A stretch of 64,000 bases of DNA from Ruminococcus sp. AM36-2AA (GCF_003461955.1 NZ_QTYB01000008.1:95827-159826); one strand, 5' to 3'; positions 51,940-61,129 are shown, counted from the stretch's first letter. Notes: generated by a model not told the origin, from the letters alone. Program-made: numbers and translations.

Positions 51940-53181
51940 ATGATCACACACATCAGCCACACGCTCGCCCAGCAGATCGTCAACACGATCAAGGACGTCT
52001 GCAGTTATGATATCAACTTCATCAATCCGTCCGGCACCATTATTGCCAGCACCAACGCTGCCCGGATCGGAGCTTTTCATGAGATTGGACGGAAGGCAGC
52101 TGTAACCGGTACTACCATCGAAGTGGCTGAATCTGACAATTTTACAGGAACCCGACAGGGGATCAACATGCCTCTTTATCATGAAGACCGTCTTCTGGCT
52201 GTGATCGGGATCACCGGTTCCCCGGAAAAAGTACGCAAGTACGCCTTTCTGGCACAGCGTATCACCAGCCTTCTGATCCGTGAACAGGAACTTGGCCAGT
52301 ACAGCCGGCATCAGGCGGACAAAAAACAGTTTGTCATCAGTTCCCTGCTCCACGGAGACACCCAGAATCCGGAATATCTTCTGAAATGTCTGAGGGAATT
52401 TCAGATCGATCCGGATACACCCAAGCGACTGATATTGCTCCATACGTATCCGGCTGCTTCCAGTCAAAATCTCTCCGTAAAGATTGACCACAGAATTTTG
52501 GAATCCCAGGAAACTCCTGCTTCCCGGACAGATACCGAAAATCCAAATCTCTCACGGGAATCTTCTCTCCAGGCAGAAACTCATGACTCAGATTCCGGCA
52601 TTGGGTCTGTTCTTTCAGAACATCAGATCCAGAATTTTTTCAAGACCATCGGGATCATGCTGTACACCTTCCGCTATCCCGGAGATTATCTCGCTGTTAC
52701 AGACAGTTCCGGTTTTTCTGCTCTTTCCGGAACACTTCGTGATTTTGCGAAAAAGCATGCTGGCACTCTGGCCGTTGCTGTTGGCCGGTCCGTACCACTG
52801 TATCAGCTTGGTCTTTCCCTGACTACTGCGGAAACTGCCCTGCGAAACCTTAACTTTCACCGGCCTCTTACTGACCATGTCTGTGCAGAAAATTATGCCG
52901 TTTTCGATGATCTCACTCTGGAAATCGTTCTCTCTTCTGTGTCTCCGGATGACCGTGAAGAATTTTCCGGAAAAACCATTCATCAGCTGTCTCTGGATGA
53001 AAAGGAACTTCTGCGAACTTATTTTTCCCTGGAAATGTCTCTGGCTGATACCGCAGAGAAACTTTTTCTCCACAAAAATACTCTTCAATATAAATTAAAC
53101 CACATTTATAAAAAATGTGGTCTCAATCCCCGGAAATTCCGGGACGCTGTTCTGTTGTATCTGGCGCTGGAGCTGGAATAA
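51940..53181 (+). CDS. cdaR: CdaR/PucR-type sugar-diacid regulator
   Basis: Protein of 413 residues. Residues 1-135: diacid-recognition domain (SHTLAQQIVNTIKDVCSYDINFINPSG, GINMPLYHEDRLLAVIGITG). Residues 345-413: PucR-like C-terminal HTH (SLADTAEKLFLHKNTLQYKLNHI). A poorly conserved Ser-rich stretch of about 60 residues in the middle is low complexity. AGGAGGATTCC precedes the ATG. It probably activates the divergent glycerate kinase gene. Confidence 0.92.
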   Translation: MITHISHTLAQQIVNTIKDVCSYDINFINPSGTIIASTNAARIGAFHEIGRKAAVTGTTIEVAESDNFTGTRQGINMPLYHEDRLLAVIGITGSPEKVRKYAFLAQRITSLLIREQELGQYSRHQADKKQFVISSLLHGDTQNPEYLLKCLREFQIDPDTPKRLILLHTYPAASSQNLSVKIDHRILESQETPASRTDTENPNLSRESSLQAETHDSDSGIGSVLSEHQIQNFFKTIGIMLYTFRYPGDYLAVTDSSGFSALSGTLRDFAKKHAGTLAVAVGRSVPLYQLGLSLTTAETALRNLNFHRPLTDHVCAENYAVFDDLTLEIVLSSVSPDDREEFSGKTIHQLSLDEKELLRTYFSLEMSLADTAEKLFLHKNTLQYKLNHIYKKCGLNPRKFRDAVLLYLALELE

Positions 53182-53192
53182 AAGGCCCATTT

Positions 53193-53888
53193 TTACAGAA
53201 GGTCTTTCAGTTCCTCCAGCCGCTTTATCACATGATCTGCTTTATGCGTTCTTCTCACATTTTCCAGTTCCGACTCTTCCATCTTCTCCCGGCAAAACCA
53301 GCAGGTCTCCATCCCTGCTGCCTGTCCGCCTGCGATATCAGCAGTCAGGGAATCCCCTATGATCATACATTTCTCTGCCCTGATTCCCGGAAGCTGTTCC
53401 AGACATCGTTCAAAAAAACGTACATCCGGCTTGTCCACACCGATCTTCTCAGATACAAAACAATGATCGAAATCTTTCAGCATATCGGCTTTTTTCAGCC
53501 TGCAGATCTGCTGCTCATAAGGGCCGTTGCTGGCCGTGCACAGGATATACTTTCCCTGTAAATGATCAAGGATCTCCTTTGCCCCTTCCACAGGAACCGC
53601 GCTGTAAAACAGACATTTCCGGAACAGCATCTCCATAGCTACGCCATCTGCCTCAAGCCCAAGCTTCTTAAGAATCGCCTGCCAGCGCACATAGGGAAGA
53701 TCATCCATGGTCAGGATCCCCTGTTCGATCTTTTTCCAGATCCGGTCATTCTCCTCTTTAAAAACCGAAAACATCTCCGGCTTATAGATGAGGCCTGCAT
53801 CTTCAAAACAATGGGCCATGCCTTCCTGTGCCGCCGCATCAAAATCCAGCAACGTATTATCAATATCCATAAAAACAGCTCTGATCAT
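53193..53888 (-). CDS. HAD hydrolase, YjjG/pyrimidine nucleotidase type
   Basis: Protein of 231 residues. Motif I MDIDNTLLDF, motif II CTASNGP, lysine in VDKPDVRFFE and motif III MIIGDSLTADIAGG. The cap and the VSEKIGVDKPD segment match YjjG-type noncanonical nucleotidases. It begins four bases after the acylphosphatase stop. Confidence 0.85.
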   Translation of the reverse strand: MIRAVFMDIDNTLLDFDAAAQEGMAHCFEDAGLIYKPEMFSVFKEENDRIWKKIEQGILTMDDLPYVRWQAILKKLGLEADGVAMEMLFRKCLFYSAVPVEGAKEILDHLQGKYILCTASNGPYEQQICRLKKADMLKDFDHCFVSEKIGVDKPDVRFFERCLEQLPGIRAEKCMIIGDSLTADIAGGQAAGMETCWFCREKMEESELENVRRTHKADHVIKRLEELKDLL

Positions 53889-53892
53889 TTCA

Positions 53893-54165
53893 CTATCCTT
53901 TCACATGAAATCCAAACTCATCCTCAAGGGGGATCTCTTTCGATTCAATACCCTCGATCTCCACAAAACTCTGCTGAGAAAGGCGCTCTACCATCTCCCG
54001 GATCTCCTCTCTGGTTCCCTGCACTTCCATCTCCACACGATCATCCCAGAGATTTTTTACCCAGCCGGTCAGCCCCATGGACTGTGCAATATAATAAGAG
54101 CGGTAACGAAATCCCACTCCCTGTACTCTTCCTGAAAAATAAAAATGTTTTCGTATCTTCTCCAT
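53893..54165 (-). CDS. acyP: Acylphosphatase
   Basis: Protein of 90 residues. The anion loop FSGRVQGVGFRYRS carries the catalytic arginine, and GWVKNLWDDRVEMEVQG the conserved asparagine. Small single-domain enzyme that hydrolyses acyl phosphates. First gene of a two-gene operon with the HAD hydrolase. Confidence 0.95.
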   Translation of the reverse strand: MEKIRKHFYFSGRVQGVGFRYRSYYIAQSMGLTGWVKNLWDDRVEMEVQGTREEIREMVERLSQQSFVEIEGIESKEIPLEDEFGFHVKG

Positions 54166-54301
54166 CTGGCACCTCGTATCTTCTGTCTCAACTATTCCGT
54201 CTCTGTATCTCCACCCAAAATTCTCCTGCCCACCGCAGGAATATCTTATCCCGATTATATAATAATTCTTTATAAGTTGTAAAGTTATATCCTTCTATCT
54301 A

Positions 54302-54330
54302 TTGGAAACCATAAACATTTGCGTTATAAT
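54302..54330 (+). promoter_or_regulatory. Promoter of the nitroreductase gene
   Basis: TTGGAA (54302-54307), 17 bases, TATAAT (54325-54330), 82 bases before the start codon. Confidence 0.6.
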
Positions 54331-54412
54331 AATTTCTATCAGGATAAAAAGAAAACTGCTTTCTTTTGCAGGAAATATTTTCAACAGAATTTAGCATCAG
54401 GAGGTAATCATT

Positions 54413-54931
54413 ATGAACGAAAGCATCAAAAACATGCTGGAGCGCAGAAGTATCCGCGCCTACAAAAAAGACCTTGTTCCACAGGAAACTCTGGATATGA
54501 TCCTGGAAGCCGGAGAATATTCACCAAGTGGCATGGGACAGCAGAGTACCCTTATGGTAGTAACACAGAATCCGGAACTGGTTGCAAAACTTTCCAAAAT
54601 GAACGCAGCTGTTATGGGCAGTACCTCAGATCCGTTCTACGGTGCCCCAACTGTGATCATCGTCTTCTCCGACAGCAAAATGGGCACCTGCGTGGAAAAC
54701 GGAAGCCTTGTGATGGGAAATCTCATGAATGCCGCACATGCTCTTGACGTAGATTCCTGCTGGATCCACCGTGCAAAAGAAGTTTTTGATTCCGAAGAGG
54801 GAAAAGAACTGAAGAAACAATGGGGAGTTCCGGATGAATATATCGGTGTCGGCCACTGTGTTCTGGGATACCGCGACTGCGAGTATCCGGCTGCAAAACC
54901 TCGTAAAGAGGGCTTTGTGATCCGCGTTTGA
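54413..54931 (+). CDS. Nitroreductase-family flavoprotein
   Basis: Protein of 172 residues. RRSIRAYKKDLVPQETL at the N-terminus is the FMN-binding start, then AGEYSPSGMGQQSTL and the C-terminal GVGHCVLGY. Uses NAD(P)H and FMN; the substrate is unknown. CAGGAGGTAATCATT precedes the ATG. Monocistronic, with a terminator after it. Confidence 0.92.
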   Translation: MNESIKNMLERRSIRAYKKDLVPQETLDMILEAGEYSPSGMGQQSTLMVVTQNPELVAKLSKMNAAVMGSTSDPFYGAPTVIIVFSDSKMGTCVENGSLVMGNLMNAAHALDVDSCWIHRAKEVFDSEEGKELKKQWGVPDEYIGVGHCVLGYRDCEYPAAKPRKEGFVIRV

Positions 54932-54948
54932 TCGTCTGAATATGTACA

Positions 54949-55011
54949 AAAAATCTGACAGATCTGCATTTTACACATCGCCGTGTATTATGCAGAAATC
55001 TGTCAGATTTT
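54949..55011. terminator. Bidirectional terminator (nitroreductase / lysR)
   Basis: AAAATCTGACAGAT...CTGCA (54949-54967) pairs with TGCAG...ATCTGTCAGATTTT (54991-55011), with T-runs on either side for both converging genes. Confidence 0.88.
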
Positions 55012-55019
55012 ATTTTCTC

Positions 55020-55931
55020 TTATTTCAGCGCCTTATCTTTATATCTGGAAATCTCCTCGAGATATTTTTTCCCAAGAGCACTGATGTTAACACCTTTTCT
55101 TGCGATATACCCGATGGTCATGATCTCATCGGAATCCAGCTTAACCGCACAGTAATCGGAACCGTTCAGATCTTCACAGATAATACCGGAACACAAGGTA
55201 TATCCGCCCAGACCTACCATCAGGTTCAGCATCGTGGCCCTGTCATCGGCCTTGATCAGCCGTTTATACTCATATGTGCTCAAAACCTCCTCCGCAAAAT
55301 AAAAGGAGTTATTTCCTCCCTGTTCAAAAGACAGACAGGGGTATTCCTTCAATTCTTCCAGTGTGATCTTCTCGCGTTTCGCCAGGGGATGGCCTTTCCA
55401 CATATAAACGTAGATCCTGCAGTTGAGAAGTTCGTGAAACTCCAATCCATACTCGTGAAACATTTTTGTAAGTACTTTGCGGTTAAAATCATTCACATAG
55501 AGGATCCCGATCTCACTTTTAAAGTTCCGCACATCCTCGATCACCTGATATGTCTTGGTCTCATGGACTGCAAATTCGTACTCATCCATGCCAAACTGTT
55601 TTACCAGCTCCACAAAGGCATTGACCGCGAAAGTATAATGCTGCATGGAAACACTGAATTTTTTTCGGGACTGTTCTTTGGAGATATATTTGGCTTCCAT
55701 CAGTTCGTACTGTTCTACTACCTGCCTTGCATACCCCAGGAATTCTTCACCCGCCGGTGTCACGGCAATTCCACGGTTTGTTCTTCTGAAGATCTCAACC
55801 CCGGTTTCTGCCTCCAGTTCCCGGATCGCCGTGGAAAGACTTGGCTGGGAAATATAAAGGCTTTTGGCTGCCTCGTTCATAGATCCGGCTTTTGCAATTG
55901 CTATGGTATATCTGAGCTGTGCCAGAGTCAT
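55020..55931 (-). CDS. LysR-family transcriptional regulator
   Basis: Protein of 303 residues. HTH at residues 1-60 (LRYTIAIAKAGSMNEAAKSLYISQPSLSTAIRELE), then an effector domain of usual size. AGGGAGGCAGACAG precedes the ATG. No obvious target next to it; the converging nitroreductase and the upstream SH3 protein are possibilities. Ligand unknown. Confidence 0.92.
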   Translation of the reverse strand: MTLAQLRYTIAIAKAGSMNEAAKSLYISQPSLSTAIRELEAETGVEIFRRTNRGIAVTPAGEEFLGYARQVVEQYELMEAKYISKEQSRKKFSVSMQHYTFAVNAFVELVKQFGMDEYEFAVHETKTYQVIEDVRNFKSEIGILYVNDFNRKVLTKMFHEYGLEFHELLNCRIYVYMWKGHPLAKREKITLEELKEYPCLSFEQGGNNSFYFAEEVLSTYEYKRLIKADDRATMLNLMVGLGGYTLCSGIICEDLNGSDYCAVKLDSDEIMTIGYIARKGVNISALGKKYLEEISRYKDKALK

Positions 55932-55956
55932 CTGTCTGCCTCCCTGTACTTTATAT

Positions 55957-55981
55957 CAGGCGGACATTTCTGATCCGCCTG
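55957..55981. repeat. Small palindrome between lysR and the SH3-repeat gene
   Basis: CAGGCGGA and TCCGCCTG are perfectly complementary around 9 bases. The arms resemble those of the dispersed intergenic element. It may serve as a weak terminator for the gene upstream, although no T-run follows. Confidence 0.5.
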
Positions 55982-55992
55982 GTGTAAAACAT

Positions 55993-56946
55993 TTATTTAA
56001 GATAATTTTTATCTACATATCCTTCTTTTCCAAGTTTCGGAACAAACACATACCAGTAGGTACTGTCTTCTTTTTCAATGAGCTCAACCGTATCTCCGGT
56101 ATTTAACTGGCCAATCTCATTATTTTTATCATAAGCTTTTTCACTTCGAAGTGCCAGATAGCCTTTGTCTACTTTAACAGTCATAGACTGGATCGCCGTT
56201 CCGGCTCCTCCAAGAAGATATTCCTTATCAACATAACCAGTTTTATCAAGCTTCGGTACATATACATACCAGTAATGTTCATCGGCTGTATCTTTTACCT
56301 GTACGGTATCCCCGGTATTTAACTGGCCAATTTCATTACTGTCATTATAGGCAGCCTGATTTCTGAGTGCCAGATAACCTTTTTCTATTTTTACGGTCCA
56401 CAGTCCGCTGTTATAAATATACCGATTATCTACGTAACCGGATTTATCAAGCTTCGGCACATATACATACCAGTAGGTTGAATCACTGCTGTCCTTTACA
56501 AGCACCATATCTCCGGTATTCAGACGCCCAATCTCATTACTGTCATTATATGCAGCAGTGTTTCGAAGTGCCAGATAGCCACTCTTTACTTTCACAGTCC
56601 AGGAATCATTGGATGCAGCGGTACTCTCTGCTACCTGGATATAATTTTTGTCCAGATATCCGGATCTATCCAATCTTGGAACATATGCATACCAGTAGGT
56701 TGGGTCCTTCCGGTCTGTAACTTCCACCAGATCTCCAGTGTTCAACTGACCAATTTCATTACTTTTGTCAAAAGCCTTCTCACTCCTGAGAGCCAGATAG
56801 CCGTCAGAGACTTTAACTTTAAAGGTAGTTCCTGCTGCTGCCTTCGCCTCCCGGGCTGTTGCCGGAATAGCTGCTGCAAACATAACAGCCAGAATAGTCA
56901 GGCATTTCACTGCCTTTCTCCTGGACAGAAGAGTTCTTTTTTTCAT
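55993..56946 (-). CDS. Secreted protein with four SH3-like repeats
   Basis: Protein of 317 residues. Signal peptide (CLTILAVMFAAAIPATAREAKA). Four repeats of about 65 residues follow, each containing a GYLALR core, NEIG(Q/R)LNTGD, then YWY(A/V)(Y/F)VP(K/R)L and GY(L/V)D. The pattern fits bacterial SH3b domains that bind cell-wall peptides. No catalytic domain is attached. The repeats are nearly identical at protein level, which suggests recent duplication. AAAAGGAGGCGTAAAAT precedes the ATG. Confidence 0.88.
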   Translation of the reverse strand: MKKRTLLSRRKAVKCLTILAVMFAAAIPATAREAKAAAGTTFKVKVSDGYLALRSEKAFDKSNEIGQLNTGDLVEVTDRKDPTYWYAYVPRLDRSGYLDKNYIQVAESTAASNDSWTVKVKSGYLALRNTAAYNDSNEIGRLNTGDMVLVKDSSDSTYWYVYVPKLDKSGYVDNRYIYNSGLWTVKIEKGYLALRNQAAYNDSNEIGQLNTGDTVQVKDTADEHYWYVYVPKLDKTGYVDKEYLLGGAGTAIQSMTVKVDKGYLALRSEKAYDKNNEIGQLNTGDTVELIEKEDSTYWYVFVPKLGKEGYVDKNYLK

Positions 56947-57316
56947 ATTTTACGCCTCCTTTTCTTTTTTGTATCGTTCTTTGTTCTGCGGTTCTGTCTG
57001 CTTTTTATTTTATGGACCACCGCCGGAATTTATGGCAATATTATATCATATTTTGTGCTGACATCTGTAAGAATCATATCTCTCATTACAGTCCAAAATG
57101 GTCTTTCCACAGTGCAGGTATTGACACTTTTAATTAGTAGTGTTATATTACATGTAGAACAGGATAAAAGTAATACCCCCGGGAATCTTCCCGGGGAATT
57201 TTGTACGCATATGTTCGATATATGGCACTCCGGAAAGTCTATTCCTTAAGAAGGATATTACTCACCTGGAATGCTGCAGACTATAATCTATAATTATATA
57301 AGGGAAGGTGAATACC
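56947..57316. other. Divergent intergenic region (SH3-repeat gene / dnaJ-like gene)
   Basis: A minus-strand TATAAT-like element lies near 57040. A plus-strand promoter is at 57121-57149, then a CCCCGGGAA/TTCCCGGGG palindrome (57177-57196). No CIRCE-type heat-shock operator (TTAGCACTC-N9-GAGTGCTAA) was found. No coding frame. Confidence 0.55.
57121..57149 (+). promoter_or_regulatory. Promoter upstream of the dnaJ-like gene
   Basis: TTGACA (57121-57126), 17 bases, TATATT (57144-57149). A leader of about 160 bases follows and includes the 9-bp palindrome at 57177-57196. A second TATAAT-like site occurs near 57290. Confidence 0.55.
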
Positions 57317-58408
57317 ATGGCAGTAAAAAGAGATTATTACGATGTTCTGGGCATTGACCGGAACGCAGATGAGAAAACAATAAAAAAAGCATACCGTAAA
57401 CTGGCAAAAAAATATCACCCGGATACCAACGCCGGTAATCCGGATGCCGCAGATAAATTTAAGGAAGTAAATGAAGCCTATGACGTTCTTGGAGATCCCA
57501 AGAAGAAAAAAATGTATGATCAGTTTGGTCACGCTGCTTTTGAGGCGGGCGCTGATCCGGGAGCCGGTGCAGGTGCCGGTGGATTCGGCGGATTCCAGAG
57601 TGGTGGCAATGGCAGCTATCAGGAATTTCACTTTAATGGTGAAAACATGGATGATATCTTTGGTGATATCTTTGGAAATATGTTCCACGGCGGTCACAGC
57701 ACAGGCCATGGCTTTGGCGGAAACAGCACTTATGAGCACTTCACCGGTAACGGTGGCGGATTCCACGGCGGCTTTGGAGGAAGCGGATTTCACAGTGGCG
57801 GCGGCTTTGGCGGATTCCATCAGCAGGATTTCCCTCAGAAAGGCTCCGATGTGAAGGCCAGCATCAACGTTACCTTCGATGAGGCCGCTTTTGGTGCAGA
57901 TAAAAGGATTTCTCTGTCCAGCCCGGACGGAAGCTCCGGTGCACCGCAGACATTACAGGTTCACATTCCGGCAGGTATCGATACCGGCAAGAGCATCCGC
58001 CTGAAAGGAAAAGGTATGCCAGGAACCGGTGGCGGCGAGCCTGGTGATCTGCTTCTGAAGGTTACCGTAGGAACCCGTCCTGGATATGAACGAAAGGGCT
58101 CCGATGTTTACACTACCATTTCCATCCCGTACACAACAGCTGTTTTCGGCGGTGAAGCTACTGTTCCAACACTTTATGGAAATGTTATCTGCAAGATCCG
58201 TGAAGGCATGCAGTCCGGCTCCAAGATCCGTCTCAGAGGAAAAGGCATCGTTTCCATGAAGAACCCGTCCGTCCGTGGTGATCAGTATGTAACCATCCAG
58301 ATCCAGGTTCCACAGAATCTGAATTATACCGCGAAGGAGAAACTTCATGAATATGCGAAGGCATGTGGACTGGAACGGAGTAATGCCACCGGGTCACATG
58401 TAGCGTAA
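57317..58408 (+). CDS. DnaJ/CbpA-type co-chaperone
   Basis: Protein of 363 residues. J domain at 1-70 with HPD at 34-36, a Gly/Phe/His-rich region (about 78-175) and two C-terminal substrate-binding beta domains ([28 protein letters not shown]). The cysteine zinc centre of DnaJ is absent, so it is of the CbpA (type II) class. ATG 57317 with AAGGGAAGGTG before it is the start. It stimulates Hsp70. The Gly-rich part is unusually rich in Gly-Phe-His. Confidence 0.92.
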   Translation: MAVKRDYYDVLGIDRNADEKTIKKAYRKLAKKYHPDTNAGNPDAADKFKEVNEAYDVLGDPKKKKMYDQFGHAAFEAGADPGAGAGAGGFGGFQSGGNGSYQEFHFNGENMDDIFGDIFGNMFHGGHSTGHGFGGNSTYEHFTGNGGGFHGGFGGSGFHSGGGFGGFHQQDFPQKGSDVKASINVTFDEAAFGADKRISLSSPDGSSGAPQTLQVHIPAGIDTGKSIRLKGKGMPGTGGGEPGDLLLKVTVGTRPGYERKGSDVYTTISIPYTTAVFGGEATVPTLYGNVICKIREGMQSGSKIRLRGKGIVSMKNPSVRGDQYVTIQIQVPQNLNYTAKEKLHEYAKACGLERSNATGSHVA

Positions 58409-58430
58409 ATAGTGAATATCGGTTAAATAA

Positions 58431-58485
58431 AAAAAGTATCACAGATCTCATCTTTATCAGGGAGTTTCTGTGATACTCTTTTTTT
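58431..58485. terminator. Bidirectional terminator (dnaJ-like / PTS EIIC-like)
   Basis: AAAAAGTATCACAGA pairs with TCTGTGATACTCTTTTT across a 21-base loop. Converging genes share it. Confidence 0.85.
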
Positions 58486-58522
58486 GATTTTACAAGGTAA
58501 TCTGATATAAGTTACTCTTCAT

Positions 58523-59614
58523 TTATGACAATGTCATATCTCCGTCTTTTACCCATCCAAGTTTACGTACAAACATATTGATGAGCGGGCAGAGAACTGC
58601 CGGAAGAATGAAGGAGATCAGGAAAAGTCCCGCCCAGTCCATAGCTGTGACAGCTGTCTTGGTTCCTGCCGCAATGTCATTCATCCATCCTGTATACACA
58701 CCGATCTGTCCCACAAAACCGCAGGTACCCATTCCTGAGGATACTGCTGTTCCGTTCATCTGAAGCTTGAACAGACAGGTAGCGATCGGACCTGTGATGG
58801 CAGAGGTTACGATGGGTGCGATCCAGATCCTCGGATTTCTGACGATATTTCCCATCTGGAGCATGGATGTTCCGATTCCCTGAGAAACCAGGCCGCCCCA
58901 TTTGTTTTCTTTAAAGGACATAACCGCAAAACCTACCATCTGTGCACAGCATCCTGCTACTGCGGCACCGCCTGCCAGTCCGGTAAGTCCCAGAGCCGCA
59001 CAGATCGCAGCGGAGGAAATCGGCAGTGTCAGTGCAATTCCCACAAATACAGAAACCAGGATTCCCATAAAGAACGGCTGCAGGTCCGTTGCCCACATAA
59101 TTATACTTCCCACTTTCATGGCAGCTTTTCCAAGGGCAGGTGCCCACCATGCGGAAAGGCCTACACCCACCCCGATGGTTACAAGAGGCGTTACAAGAAT
59201 ATCTATCTTGGTCTCCTTGGAAACGGCCTTGCCGATCTCAGCTGCAAGTATCGCAACAAACAGTACTGCCAGAGGTCCGCCTGCTCCGCCAAGTGCATTG
59301 GATGCAAAACCAACCGTGATCAGCGAAAACAGCACCAGCGGCGGACAATGCAGGGCATAGCCGATCGCTACTGCCATGGCAGGTCCGCTCATGGCAGAGG
59401 CCAGAGAACCTACCGTGTACTGGGTGTCATTGACTGTGGCAACTGCCATAGTCAGAAACGGAATGTGGAATTGTGTGCCAAGGGTGTTGATGATCGTACC
59501 GATCAGCAGGGAACAGAAAAGTCCCTGCGCCATGGCGCCCAGTGCATCGATACCGTATCTCTTCAGGGAGATCTCGATATCCTTCCGTTTCAGAAATGCT
59601 TTGAATTTTTCCAT
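58523..59614 (-). CDS. PTS EIIC-like membrane transporter (PTS_EIIC_2 family)
   Basis: Protein of 363 residues with about nine hydrophobic segments. GGAGGPLAVLFVAILAAEIGKAVS and the Gly-rich GLTGLAGGAAVAGCCAQMVGFAVMSFKENKWGG recall PTS_EIIC_2 proteins. No EIIA, EIIB or HPr-dependent partner lies nearby, so it may act alone or with remote partners. Substrate unknown. Ends 48 bases after the aldo/keto reductase stop, on the same strand. Confidence 0.78.
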   Translation of the reverse strand: MEKFKAFLKRKDIEISLKRYGIDALGAMAQGLFCSLLIGTIINTLGTQFHIPFLTMAVATVNDTQYTVGSLASAMSGPAMAVAIGYALHCPPLVLFSLITVGFASNALGGAGGPLAVLFVAILAAEIGKAVSKETKIDILVTPLVTIGVGVGLSAWWAPALGKAAMKVGSIIMWATDLQPFFMGILVSVFVGIALTLPISSAAICAALGLTGLAGGAAVAGCCAQMVGFAVMSFKENKWGGLVSQGIGTSMLQMGNIVRNPRIWIAPIVTSAITGPIATCLFKLQMNGTAVSSGMGTCGFVGQIGVYTGWMNDIAAGTKTAVTAMDWAGLFLISFILPAVLCPLINMFVRKLGWVKDGDMTLS

Positions 59615-59663
59615 TTTAAAACTCTCTCCTTACCCTGATCCGTTTCCCGTCGGATCAGTTCTT

Positions 59664-60788
59664 TTATTTGCAAAAAGTCTCGCTGACTTTCTCCAGTTCC
59701 TCACGGATAGAGATATGCTGCGGACAGACTTCCTCGCACTGTCCACATTTTACACATTCGTCTGCGCGCTTTCTGCCACGGCCTCCTACCAGCCATTCTT
59801 CCTGATGCGCTGCAGCAGCTTTGTTTCCGTACAGTGTCAGGTAATTCATCGCTGTGAAAGAACCGGAGATTCCGATTTCCATCGGGCATACCTTTGCACA
59901 GTAATTACAGGTTGTACATGGGATCAGAGGAATTTTGCTCATCGCCTCTCTTGCCTTGTCCAGAGTTTCCTTCTCGCTTTCCGTAAGACCGTTAAAGTCC
60001 TTCATAAAGGAAAGGTTGTCTTCCATCTGCGCGATGTTGCTCATTCCGGAAAGTACGGTGATCACGCCCTCCAGGTTTGCCGCAAAACGGATCGCCCAGG
60101 ATGCTGTGGATGCTTCCGGCTCTGCTGCCTTTAAGATCTTTTCCACAGATTCCGGAGGCGTTGCCAGCATGCCGCCTTTTACAGGCTCCATGATCACTAC
60201 CGGTTTGCCGTGTTTTCTGGCAACTTCGTAGCAGGCTTTTGACTGGATTGCCGGATTTTCCCAGTCTGCATAGTTGATCTGCAGCTGTACAAACTCCATC
60301 TCCGGATGTGCGATAAGGATTGCTTCCAGTTCTTCCGGTGTGGAATGGAAAGAAAATCCTGCATGTTTGATCAGTCCGGCCTCTTTCTGCTCACGGATCC
60401 AGTCCCATAAACCGTACTCATCGAAATATTTTGTTCTGTGTTCTCCAAGATTGTGGAGAAGATAGAAATCGAAATATCCGGCTTTTGTTCTCTCCAGAGA
60501 TGTTTTAAACTGTGCAAGAGCTTCGTCTCTTATCTTGCAGTTGATCCAGGCTGCCATCTTGGTTGCAAGCTGATATTTTTCTCTCGGGTAACGCTCTACC
60601 AGAGCTTCGCGGATAGCATCTTCACTTCCTGCATAAGCCCACGCAGTGTCAAAGTAAGTAAATCCGGCTTCCATAAATTTGTCTACCATGACTTTGGTCT
60701 GCTCCACATCGATCACACCTTCGGATTTCTGCGGAAGTCTCATGAGACCAAAACCAAGTTTTTTAATTTCTTCGCCTAAATATGCCAT
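59664..60788 (-). CDS. Aldo/keto reductase with C-terminal ferredoxin domain
   Basis: Protein of 374 residues. Barrel with FDTAWAYAGSEDAIREAL, LATKMAAW and YFDFYLLHNLGEH motifs (catalytic Asp, Tyr, Lys and His positions). The last 95 residues include CTTCNYCAKVCP and CVKCGQCEEVCP, two [4Fe-4S] ferredoxin motifs. Common in clostridia; the electron partner and substrate are unknown. A promoter lies about 130 bases upstream. Confidence 0.93.
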   Translation of the reverse strand: MAYLGEEIKKLGFGLMRLPQKSEGVIDVEQTKVMVDKFMEAGFTYFDTAWAYAGSEDAIREALVERYPREKYQLATKMAAWINCKIRDEALAQFKTSLERTKAGYFDFYLLHNLGEHRTKYFDEYGLWDWIREQKEAGLIKHAGFSFHSTPEELEAILIAHPEMEFVQLQINYADWENPAIQSKACYEVARKHGKPVVIMEPVKGGMLATPPESVEKILKAAEPEASTASWAIRFAANLEGVITVLSGMSNIAQMEDNLSFMKDFNGLTESEKETLDKAREAMSKIPLIPCTTCNYCAKVCPMEIGISGSFTAMNYLTLYGNKAAAAHQEEWLVGGRGRKRADECVKCGQCEEVCPQHISIREELEKVSETFCK

Positions 60789-60919
60789 ATTTTTCCTCCC
60801 TTCTTATTACATCCCGGAAAATTCTCCATATCAATATCATCAGATAAGCAATATTTCCGACACGGATATCTCCCGGACTGTTATATTTTTACTGCAGGAA
60901 AAAAACCTGCGTTTCTCCT

Positions 60920-60948
60920 ATTATAACGGTATTTCTCCCGGTGGTAAA
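60920..60948 (-). promoter_or_regulatory. Promoter of the aldo/keto reductase gene
   Basis: Minus strand TTTACC (60943-60948), 17 bases, TATAAT (60920-60925). Confidence 0.6.
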
Positions 60949-61039
60949 CCTTTTTCTTTTACAAGTGTCAAGACAATGCCTTAATTGTGTCTGGCCAACT
61001 GGTCCGATCTTCCCCTCGCAGATAAAGATTTTTTCCGGT

Positions 61040-61070
61040 CAGGCAGATATTTGCAGGCTACATTCACTGC
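61040..61070. repeat. Dispersed intergenic element, copy D
   Basis: CAGGCAGATATTTGCAGGCT followed by ACATTCACTGC on the plus strand. More degenerate than the other copies: the palindromic arms are lost. Confidence 0.45.
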
Positions 61071-61082
61071 GGAGTTTTATAC

Positions 61083-61122
61083 AAAAAAACAGCTGCCGCA
61101 CGTTTATCGCACGACAACTGCC
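61083..61122 (-). terminator. Terminator of the second YczE-like gene
   Basis: A 15-bp stem with several G-U pairs (61088-61102 with 61108-61122) is followed on the minus strand by seven T. Confidence 0.8.
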
Positions 61123-61129
61123 TTTTGTT

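Larger units (their letters stand above)
60789..61129. other. Intergenic region upstream of the aldo/keto reductase
   Basis: Contains a promoter (60920-60948, minus), a GCAGG/CCTGC hairpin (60895-60911), copy D of the dispersed element (61040-61070) and the YczE-like terminator (61083-61122). No coding frame. Confidence 0.55.

Noticed and set aside
57177..57196. CIRCE heat-shock operator upstream of the dnaJ-like gene
   Set aside because: The palindrome is CCCCGGGAA/TTCCCGGGG with almost no loop and does not match TTAGCACTC-N9-GAGTGCTAA.
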